A stretch of 64,000 nt of DNA from Altererythrobacter epoxidivorans (GTDB taxonomy: Bacteria > Pseudomonadota > Alphaproteobacteria > Sphingomonadales > Sphingomonadaceae). The stretch covers positions 1,054,001-1,118,000 of the forward strand of contig NZ_CP012669.1 in assembly GCF_001281485.1 (NCBI RefSeq), read 5' to 3'. Position numbers and translations under genes: made by a program. This document shows, piece after piece, positions 54,776-62,166 of the stretch. Below the pieces are notes generated by a model, which did no database searches, had not been told where the DNA came from, and saw nothing but the letters and a program-made list of their open reading frames with translations. The stretch's first letter is position 1. Each line of letters begins with the position of its first letter.

Positions 54776-56143
54776 ATGGCGAAACCCAAAAAGCGATATG
54801 TCTGCCAGGCTTGCGGCAGCGTAAGTCACCGTTGGCAGGGCCAATGTCCGGACTGTGCCGAGTGGAACACGCTATCGGAAGAGGCACCGGCAACTGTCTT
54901 TTCGCAGAAGCACGATTTGTCGAGAGGCGGCCGGTCGATCGAATTCGTCGCGCTGAACCAGCCAAGCGAATTGCCCGTCCGGCGCAAGACCGGCCTTGCA
55001 GAATTCGACCGTGCTTTGGGCGGGGGGCTCGTACCGGGATCAGCCGTGCTGATGGGCGGTGATCCCGGCATCGGTAAATCGACCCTGCTTCTCCAGACTG
55101 CTGCCAAGATCGCAAATGAAGGCGGCGACGTCGTTTATGTGAGCGGTGAAGAGGCGACGGGGCAGGTCCGTATGCGCGCAGCACGCCTCGGCTTGGCAGA
55201 GGCACCCGTGCGGCTGGCATCGGAAACTTCTGTGCGGAATATCCTCACCTCGCTTGGCCAGATGGAAGCTCCCGCCTTGCTGGTCATCGATTCCATCCAG
55301 ACGATGCATTCGGACACGATCGAAGGCGCGCCTGGCACGGTCAGCCAGGTTCGCGGATGCGCCTTCGAACTGATCCGCTATGCCAAGGAAAACAACGTCG
55401 CCCTGGTGCTGGTCGGTCACGTGACGAAGGATGGCAACATCGCCGGCCCCCGCGTGCTCGAACACATGGTCGATGTGGTGATGAGTTTCGAGGGTGAACG
55501 CAGCCACCAGTATCGCATTCTCCGCGCACTCAAGAACCGTTTCGGTGCGGTCGATGAGATCGGCGTATTCTCGATGGTTCAGGAAGGGTTGGAAGAAGTC
55601 AGCAATCCATCGATGCTGTTCCTTTCGGGGCGCGACCAGCCTCTTGCCGGGAGCGCGGTATTCCCAGCGCTCGAAGGCACGCGGCCTGTGCTGGTCGAAA
55701 TACAGGCACTGATCGTGCGGCTGCAATCGGGTGCCACTCCGCGCCGTTCGGTCGTGGGTTGGGACAACAGTCGCCTCGCGATGTTGCTTGCAGTGCTCGA
55801 ATCGCGCTGCGGTCTGAATTTCAGCTCGGCCGAAGTCTATCTCAACGTTGCAGGCGGTTATCGCCTGTCCGATCCTGCGGCGGACCTCGCCGTTGCGGCA
55901 GCGCTGGTTTCCGCATTGGCGGACAAGCCATTGCCAGCGCAAAGCGTGTGGTTCGGCGAGATATCGCTCGCGGGCGAAATCCGCCCTGTGGCGCATGGAG
56001 GGCTCCGCATAAGGGAGGCTGCAAAGCTCGGCTTTTCGTCCGGTTTCGGCCCGTCCGATACGAAAGCCGGTTCATCTACCCTCAAGTTCAGCGGGCTTAC
56101 GCAGCTTGCGAACCTCGTTGACCGGGTGATGGGGAGCACCTAG
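54776..56143 (+). CDS. radA: DNA repair protein RadA
   Basis: A 455-residue RecA-fold recombination ATPase. N-terminal zinc finger with Cys10, Cys13, Cys24 and Cys27 (YVCQACGS...QGQCPDC). Walker A GGDPGIGKSTLL. The RadA-specific KNRFG motif is in RALKNRFGAVDEIGVF. The C-terminal Lon-like domain holds SCR-like AGGYRLSDPAADLAVAAAL. Promotes branch migration in recombination and repair. Starts a plus-strand run with cvpA. Confidence 0.96.
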   Translation: MAKPKKRYVCQACGSVSHRWQGQCPDCAEWNTLSEEAPATVFSQKHDLSRGGRSIEFVALNQPSELPVRRKTGLAEFDRALGGGLVPGSAVLMGGDPGIGKSTLLLQTAAKIANEGGDVVYVSGEEATGQVRMRAARLGLAEAPVRLASETSVRNILTSLGQMEAPALLVIDSIQTMHSDTIEGAPGTVSQVRGCAFELIRYAKENNVALVLVGHVTKDGNIAGPRVLEHMVDVVMSFEGERSHQYRILRALKNRFGAVDEIGVFSMVQEGLEEVSNPSMLFLSGRDQPLAGSAVFPALEGTRPVLVEIQALIVRLQSGATPRRSVVGWDNSRLAMLLAVLESRCGLNFSSAEVYLNVAGGYRLSDPAADLAVAAALVSALADKPLPAQSVWFGEISLAGEIRPVAHGGLRIREAAKLGFSSGFGPSDTKAGSSTLKFSGLTQLANLVDRVMGST

Positions 56144-56169
56144 TTGCTTCGTCCAAGGACGGGATCGTT

Positions 56170-56697
56170 ATGTCAGTTTTCGATATCATTGTGCTCATTA
56201 TCGTGGGTGTCGCCGCGATTGGCGGTTTCCTGCGCGGACTGGTGCAGGAAGTCCTGTCGCTCGCAGCCTGGGTGCTGGCAGCATTCGCCATATATTACCT
56301 GCACTCGCCACTGACGGACGGCCTGAAGACCTATCTCGATACCGAGCCGACGGTTTCGATCCTCGCTTTCGCACTCCTCCTTTTGATCCCCTACGCCGCG
56401 ATGAAGGTCATCGCGAACAATGTGGGTGAGGCTTCGCGCAATTCTATCCTCGGTCCGATCGACCGGATCCTCGGCTTCGGATTCGGCCTGCTCAAAGGCG
56501 CGCTGATCGTCGTCTTTGCGTTTTCACTGCTCGTCCTCGGATATGACACGATCTGGGGCGTGGAAGGTCGTCCGAACTGGATCACCACGGCGCGCACCTA
56601 TCCGTTCGTCGATGCAAGCTCGCGCGATCTCGTGTCCGTGATTGCCGAACGTCGCGCGAAATTGCGTGAAGAAGCGGAAGCGACAGCTGGCGGCTGA
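56170..56697 (+). CDS. cvpA: CvpA family membrane protein
   Basis: A 175-residue protein with four TM helices. The N-terminal MSVFDIIVLIIVGVAAIGGFLRGLVQEVLSLAAWVLA and the later DRILGFGFGLLKGALIVVF are typical of CvpA, which is tied to colicin V production and to envelope stress tolerance. Lies 26 bases after radA and 2 before the next gene. Confidence 0.92.
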   Translation: MSVFDIIVLIIVGVAAIGGFLRGLVQEVLSLAAWVLAAFAIYYLHSPLTDGLKTYLDTEPTVSILAFALLLLIPYAAMKVIANNVGEASRNSILGPIDRILGFGFGLLKGALIVVFAFSLLVLGYDTIWGVEGRPNWITTARTYPFVDASSRDLVSVIAERRAKLREEAEATAGG

Positions 56698-56699
56698 CG

Positions 56700-57134
56700 A
56701 TGCATACCGGCGGCAAGCTTTACACGCCTGAACTCCTGGCGCTCGCCACCAGCCTGTTCAAATATCCGCTGACTTCCGAATTTCCGATTGTCGCGGAGGC
56801 GCGATCGCGCACCTGCGGGAGCTCGCTTAAGCTCGGTTTCGCACTGGATGAAGACCGCCGGGTCAAATCGGTCGGCTTGCAGGCTGCGGCCTGTGCGGTC
56901 GGACAGGCATCATGCGCCATATTTGCGCAAAATGCGGTCGGGCTAGATCGGTCGGAAATACAGGGCCTCAAAGACCAGATCGAGGCATGGCTGGCAGGGG
57001 GGGGCTCTCTCCCGGACTGGCCGCAGATCGAATGTCTTGCGGCCGCGCGAGAGCACGCCGGGCGTCACGGTGCGATCCTCCTACCGTGGAATGCTGCGCT
57101 CGATGCGCTTTCCTCCGAACCTGCGACACGATAG
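56700..57134 (+). CDS. IscU/NifU-like iron-sulfur scaffold protein
   Basis: A 144-residue protein of the IscU/SufU fold class. Cys in RSRTCGSSLKL and in LQAAACAVGQASCAIFAQNAVG are ligand candidates; the third, near IECLAAAREHAGRH, lies where IscU has its last Cys. The canonical CxGxD and LPPVK motifs are not seen, so it is a divergent sphingomonad form (often called iron-sulfur cluster assembly scaffold). ATG 56700 is 2 bases after cvpA. Confidence 0.8.
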   Translation: MHTGGKLYTPELLALATSLFKYPLTSEFPIVAEARSRTCGSSLKLGFALDEDRRVKSVGLQAAACAVGQASCAIFAQNAVGLDRSEIQGLKDQIEAWLAGGGSLPDWPQIECLAAAREHAGRHGAILLPWNAALDALSSEPATR

Positions 57135-57170
57135 AGCAGCGGCAATCAGATACCGGGAGGGGTAGAACCG

Positions 57171-58841
57171 ATGGGGCAAGCGACTGCCGCAGCAATGCGC
57201 GAACCGAGCGACAAAGAGATCAGGCTGGTCATTGCCGCCAGTTCGGCGGGCACGGTGTTTGAATGGTACGATTTCTTCATCTACGGGACGCTCGCCGGGC
57301 TGATCGGCGCTGCGTTCTTCCCCAGCGATAACAAGACCCTCGAAACCCTGCTCGTCTGGGCCGGTTTTGCCGTGGGTTTTGGCTTCCGCCCCTTGGGCGC
57401 AATCCTGTTCGGTTTCCTCGGCGACAAGCTTGGGCGGAAATACACATTCCTCGTGACGGTGACGCTCATGGGCATCGCCACTGCGGGTGTCGGGTTGATC
57501 CCCAGCGCAGCGACGATCGGAATTGCAGCGCCCCTGATCGTCATTTGCCTGCGCATCCTTCAGGGGCTGGCGCTGGGCGGTGAATACGGTGGCGCGGCGA
57601 TCTATGTCGCCGAACATGCGCCTCCGGAAAAGCGCGGGTTCTATACCAGTTTCATCCAGGCGAGCGTGGTCGGCGGCTTCGTGCTTTCGATCCTGGTCGT
57701 GCTTGCTTGCCGAGCTTTGATCCCTGCCGAAGATTTCGCTGAATGGGGCTGGCGGATCCCGTTCCTCCTGTCGCTGATCCTGCTCGGCATTTCCTTGTGG
57801 ATGCGCCTGAAACTTTCTGAAAGCCCGGTTTTCCAGGCGATGAAGGAAGCAGGCGAAACATCGGGCAATCCGTTCAAGGAAAGCATGACCTATCCCGGCA
57901 ATCCGAAGCGCATCTTCGTTGCCCTGTTCGGGATCACCGGCGTCCTGACTACGATCTGGTACACGGCGTTCTTCTCTAGCCTCAGTTTCCTGCGCGGACC
58001 GATGCGCATGGATGAAAGCCTGGTCGAATGGATCATGCTGATCGCCGGCGCGCTTTCGATGGGTTTCTACATCATCGTCGGGAAGTGGTCTGACCGCGTC
58101 GGCCGCAAAAAGCCGATCATCATCGGTGCACTGGCGTCGCTCGCGCTGTTGTTCCCGATCTTCTGGGGTATGGGTAGCCTCGCCAATCCCGGCCTCGTCG
58201 AAAGCTCAAAAGCGGCGCCTGTCGTCGTTTCAGGCCCTGCATGCGAGTACGACCCATTCGCAGAAGTCCAGGCGAGCCAGTGCGGCCGGGTGCTTCAGGA
58301 CCTGACCGCCCTTGGCGTTCCCTATGACATCGACGCACAGGAATGCGGCCCCACGGCGGAATGCGTTGCCGCTCCGATGATCATCGGCGACCAGCTTTAC
58401 GTCTATGATGGCCTTAGCAATGAGAACCGCCGCGATACGATCAAGGGCTGGCTCGAGGATAATGGCTACGATTTCGATAAGCAGAATCCGCCTCTCATGA
58501 ACGTCCTCGGCATCATCGCATTGCTGATGGTGTGCGGCGTGCTGTCGGCGCTGACCTATGGTTCGGTAGCTGCGCTGCTAAGCGAAATGTTCCCGGCGCG
58601 CATCCGCTACAGCTCCATGTCGATCCCCTACCACATCGGCGCGGGCTATCTCGGCGGGTTCCTCCCGCTCATCGCGAGCTATATCGTCGCGATGACCGGC
58701 AATGCCTATTCCGGCCTGTGGTACACGATGACGGTCGTCGGTTTTGGCGTAATTGTGGCGTGGTGGGGCATTCCCGGTGGTCCGCCGAGCGATTTCGAGG
58801 ATAGCCACCAAGACCCTCCGGCATCCCCGGTACTTCCGTGA
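57171..58841 (+). CDS. MHS-type MFS transporter with periplasmic insertion
   Basis: A 556-residue transporter of the metabolite:H+ symporter family. It has GTVFEWYDFFIYGTLAGLIG in TM1, GAILFGFLGDKLGRKYTFLVT in loop 2-3, and RILQGLALGGEYGGAAIYVAEHAP, all hallmark motifs. The family is usually about 430-450 residues. Here the loop between TM9 and TM10 carries about 105 extra residues (335-441) with four cysteines (358, 371, 392, 398), predicted periplasmic. Substrate likely an organic acid or osmolyte. Confidence 0.9.
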   Translation: MGQATAAAMREPSDKEIRLVIAASSAGTVFEWYDFFIYGTLAGLIGAAFFPSDNKTLETLLVWAGFAVGFGFRPLGAILFGFLGDKLGRKYTFLVTVTLMGIATAGVGLIPSAATIGIAAPLIVICLRILQGLALGGEYGGAAIYVAEHAPPEKRGFYTSFIQASVVGGFVLSILVVLACRALIPAEDFAEWGWRIPFLLSLILLGISLWMRLKLSESPVFQAMKEAGETSGNPFKESMTYPGNPKRIFVALFGITGVLTTIWYTAFFSSLSFLRGPMRMDESLVEWIMLIAGALSMGFYIIVGKWSDRVGRKKPIIIGALASLALLFPIFWGMGSLANPGLVESSKAAPVVVSGPACEYDPFAEVQASQCGRVLQDLTALGVPYDIDAQECGPTAECVAAPMIIGDQLYVYDGLSNENRRDTIKGWLEDNGYDFDKQNPPLMNVLGIIALLMVCGVLSALTYGSVAALLSEMFPARIRYSSMSIPYHIGAGYLGGFLPLIASYIVAMTGNAYSGLWYTMTVVGFGVIVAWWGIPGGPPSDFEDSHQDPPASPVLP

Positions 58842-58848
58842 TCGAGAT

Positions 58849-59889
58849 ATGACGCAAAAACCACCGCCGACATTGCGGCTCAGACTGGATACTTCGGCGC
58901 TGGCGGAAAACTGGCGCGCGCTTGATCGCATGTCGGGCAGCGCGAGGGCGGGCGCTGCAGTGAAAGCAGATTGCTATGGCCTAGGTGTCGATCGCTGCGT
59001 TCCCGTCCTACGCGATGCGGGCGCTGCGTCATTCTTCGTCGCGCATTGGAGCGAGGTCGAAATGGTAAGGCGGCATGTCGAGCCGGGTAGCATTGCCGTT
59101 CTGCATGGCCCCGTGCGTCCCGAGGATGCGGCATATGCATTTGCAACGGGCGTAGTGCCCGTGATTAACTCGCTCCATCAGGCGAAGGTCTGGCAAGATG
59201 CAGGGGGCGGGCCGTGCCACCTGATGGTCGATACCGGCATCAACCGACTCGGCCTTGGCATGCACGAGATAGGCAGCGAACTAGTCCAGTCACTGGATGT
59301 CCGTACTCTGATGTCGCACCTCGCCTGTGCCGATGAGGATAGCGGTATGAACGCGCAGCAGCTTGCGAAGTTTCGGGATGTCGTTGGTCAGATCGAACAT
59401 CGCGAAGCAAGCCTGTCGAACAGCGCCGGTATCGCGCTTGGCAAGGACTACGCCTTCGATGTGACGCGCCCGGGCCTCGCGCTGTATGGCGGCGTTCCGC
59501 GTGCCGAATTGGAAGGGCAGATCGGGCAGGTCGCCTATCCGGAGGCCGCAATCATTCAGACGCGGCAGCTCGAAGCAGGAGATCGCGTCGGTTACAATGC
59601 GACCTTCACGGCCCAGCGCGCGATGCGTGTCGGCGTCGTATCGCTGGGGTATGCCGATGGCTTCCTGCGATGTTGGGGCGGGGCCCATGTCGTGCATGAC
59701 GGGAAATGCCTCCCCATCCTCGGCAAGGTCTCGATGGACATGATCGTGATCGACCTGGAAAATGCACCTGATCTGCACGAGGGCGATTGGGTAAGTGCCG
59801 ACTATTTCCTGCCCGATGCTGCGCAGCAAACCACTCTATCTCAATATGAATTACTGACCCTGCTCGGGACACGCCTGAAAGCGAAATAG
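58849..59889 (+). CDS. alr: alanine racemase
   Basis: A 346-residue PLP enzyme making D-alanine for peptidoglycan. PLP lysine Lys39 in AVKADCYGLG; catalytic Tyr in DRVGYNATFTAQRAMRVGVVSLGYADGF; substrate loop HLACADED and LSNSAGIALG. Start ATG 58849 was preferred; it lies just after the transporter stop (58841). Confidence 0.95.
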   Translation: MTQKPPPTLRLRLDTSALAENWRALDRMSGSARAGAAVKADCYGLGVDRCVPVLRDAGAASFFVAHWSEVEMVRRHVEPGSIAVLHGPVRPEDAAYAFATGVVPVINSLHQAKVWQDAGGGPCHLMVDTGINRLGLGMHEIGSELVQSLDVRTLMSHLACADEDSGMNAQQLAKFRDVVGQIEHREASLSNSAGIALGKDYAFDVTRPGLALYGGVPRAELEGQIGQVAYPEAAIIQTRQLEAGDRVGYNATFTAQRAMRVGVVSLGYADGFLRCWGGAHVVHDGKCLPILGKVSMDMIVIDLENAPDLHEGDWVSADYFLPDAAQQTTLSQYELLTLLGTRLKAK

Positions 59890-59956
59890 CGCAATGTTGC
59901 GCTGCACATTGTGCAGGTGCTAAGCGTTGGGTGCAACTGCAACAGGACAGGCATCG

Positions 59957-60514
59957 ATGGGGAAGAACACGGCACCGGGCGAACCGGTAATCGTCAAGAA
60001 ATACGCCAACCGGCGGCTCTATAACACCAGCACTTCGAGTTATATCACGCTCGAGGATCTGGCCGGTATGGTACGCGACAATGTCGAGTTCCAGGTGCTC
60101 GATGCCAAATCGGGTGACGACATCACCCATTCGATCCTGACGCAGATCATCATGGATGAAGAGGCGAGCGGCGAACAGATGCTGCCTGTCAGTTTCCTGC
60201 GCCAGCTGATCAGCATGTACGGGAATTCCATGCAGTCGCTCATGCCGTCCTACCTCGAAGCGAGCATGGAAAACTTCCGCCAGAACCAGTCGAAGATTCG
60301 CGAGGCCTTTGAAAAGGGTATCAGCAACACGCCGCTCGCGAAGATTCATGAAACCAACATGGCGATGATGCGGGCCGCTGCCGACGTGCTGATGCCCGGC
60401 GCGGCGAAGGCGGCGGAAAAACCGGCTGCTTCGGAATCGCAGTCGAATGAAATCGACGCATTGCGCGCCCAGATGGCTGCCATGCAGAAGAAGCTGGACG
60501 AACTCGGCAAATAA
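59957..60514 (+). CDS. phaR: polyhydroxyalkanoate synthesis repressor PhaR
   Basis: A 185-residue regulator. The N-terminal PHB/PHA DNA-binding domain reads VIVKKYANRRLYNTSTSSYITLEDLAGMVRDN, followed by the accumulation-regulatory domain HSILTQIIMDEE. Binds PHA and DNA and represses phasin genes. ATG 59957 selected (MGKNTAPG). No phaC, phaA or phaB lies in the window. Confidence 0.94.
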   Translation: MGKNTAPGEPVIVKKYANRRLYNTSTSSYITLEDLAGMVRDNVEFQVLDAKSGDDITHSILTQIIMDEEASGEQMLPVSFLRQLISMYGNSMQSLMPSYLEASMENFRQNQSKIREAFEKGISNTPLAKIHETNMAMMRAAADVLMPGAAKAAEKPAASESQSNEIDALRAQMAAMQKKLDELGK

Positions 60515-60589
60515 CGCGAACGGGCGCCTGACCAACGCCGAAGATTCGCACACGAGCCGGACAACGGCCGCACAGCAGGAAAACAACAC

Positions 60590-62134
60590 GTGTCCAATAT
60601 CCGCCACGCCCTCAACACCAAGCGCGAAGACGATTTTTCCGCATGGTACCAGGAAGTCATCTCTGCCGCCGACATGGCCGAGGATTCCGGCGTGCGCGGC
60701 TGCATGGTCATCAAGCCTTGGGGCTATGGAATCTGGGAACGTATCCAGCGCCTGATGGATGACAGGATCAAGGCTGCCGGCGTTCAGAACTGCTATTTCC
60801 CGATCTTCATCCCGCTCGCCAATTTCGAGCGCGAGGCCGAACACGTCGAAGGCTTTGCCAAGGAAATGGCAGTGGTGACCCATCACCGCCTTATTTCGGA
60901 CGGGAAGGGCGGCCTGATGCCCGATCCCGAAGCCAAGCTGGAAGAGCCGCTGGTCGTGCGCCCGACGTCGGAAACAATCATCGGCGACGCGATGGCGCGC
61001 TGGGTGCAAAGCTGGCGCGACCTGCCGCTCCTCACCAACCAGTGGGCGAATGTGGTTCGTTGGGAAATGCGGACCCGCATGTTCCTGCGCACCAGCGAGT
61101 TCCTCTGGCAGGAAGGCCATACTGCGCACGAAAACCGTGAACAGGCTCTCGAAGAAACGCACCGTGCGCTCGAAATGTACCGGGCCTGTGCGGAAGAGGA
61201 CATGGCTCTGCCGGTCATCGCGGGCGAGAAGCCCGAAAACGAGCGCTTTCCCGGCGCGGTCGAAACCTGGTCGATCGAAGCGATGATGCAGGATGGCAAG
61301 GCGCTGCAGGCCGGAACCAGCCACTATCTCGGCACCAATTTCGCCCATGCTGCCGGTATCAAGTACCAAGATCGCGAAGGTACGGAACAGTTCTGCCACA
61401 CGACCAGCTGGGGCGTTTCGACGCGTATGATCGGCGGCGTCATCATGACGCATGGTGATGACGATGGTCTGCGCGTGCCGCCGCGCATTTCGCCGCAGCA
61501 GATCGTAATCCTGCCCATGCTTCGCGAAAAGCCCGAGGACGAAGAACTGCTCGCCTATTGCGAGGAAGTCCGTGCTTCACTTGCGGCCCAATCGGCTTGC
61601 GGCGAACCGATCCGCGTGTTGCTCGACAAGCGTCCGGGCAAGGCAGCGGGCAAGCGCTGGGACTGGGTACGCAAGGGCGCACCCATCATCGTCGAGGTCG
61701 GCCCCCGCGATATGGAAGGTGGCAAGGTCGCAGTGCTTCGCCGCGACAGGCTCTGGAACAGCGAAAACGGCAAGCCCGATTTCGCCTTCACCCCGCGCGA
61801 TGAATTCAGCAGCCAGGCCGCTGCCATGCTCGAGGAAATTCAGCAGGGCATGTTCGAGCAGGCGCGCGAACGACGCGATGCGAATATCACCCGCGGTGTC
61901 GGATCACTCGACGAAATTGCCGCCTTCTATGACGGTTCGACCAAATATCCGGGATGGATCGAGGTTCAGTGGTCGAAGCCGACCGGAGATGCTCTCGATA
62001 AGGTCGTCGAGAAGCTCAAGGCGCACAAGCTGACCTTCCGCAATGTGCCACGCGATGCCGAACCTGCCGACGGCACATGCATTTTCACCGGGGAACCGGC
62101 GGTCGAACGTATCCTTGTCGCCAAGGCATATTGA
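60590..62134 (+). CDS. proS: prolyl-tRNA synthetase, archaeal/eukaryotic type
   Basis: A 514-residue class II synthetase. The N-terminus (DDFSAWYQEVISAADMAED...KPWGYGIWERIQR) and motif 2/3 region (RPTSETIIGDAMARWVQSWRDLPLLTNQWANVVRWEMRTRMFLRTSEFLWQEGHTAH) match the archaeal/eukaryotic-like ProRS that lacks the bacterial editing insertion. The C-terminal end is the conserved VAKAY. GTG 60590, with AGGAAA upstream. In sphingomonads this type often replaces the bacterial form. Confidence 0.94.
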   Translation: MSNIRHALNTKREDDFSAWYQEVISAADMAEDSGVRGCMVIKPWGYGIWERIQRLMDDRIKAAGVQNCYFPIFIPLANFEREAEHVEGFAKEMAVVTHHRLISDGKGGLMPDPEAKLEEPLVVRPTSETIIGDAMARWVQSWRDLPLLTNQWANVVRWEMRTRMFLRTSEFLWQEGHTAHENREQALEETHRALEMYRACAEEDMALPVIAGEKPENERFPGAVETWSIEAMMQDGKALQAGTSHYLGTNFAHAAGIKYQDREGTEQFCHTTSWGVSTRMIGGVIMTHGDDDGLRVPPRISPQQIVILPMLREKPEDEELLAYCEEVRASLAAQSACGEPIRVLLDKRPGKAAGKRWDWVRKGAPIIVEVGPRDMEGGKVAVLRRDRLWNSENGKPDFAFTPRDEFSSQAAAMLEEIQQGMFEQARERRDANITRGVGSLDEIAAFYDGSTKYPGWIEVQWSKPTGDALDKVVEKLKAHKLTFRNVPRDAEPADGTCIFTGEPAVERILVAKAY

Positions 62135-62166
62135 TCGCGGGGTCCCTCGTCACGATATGAGGGGCC

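Noticed and set aside
59606..61453. 615-codon minus-strand frame over alr, phaR and proS
   Set aside because: It crosses three convincing plus-strand genes with their own motifs and start sites; it is a composition shadow.
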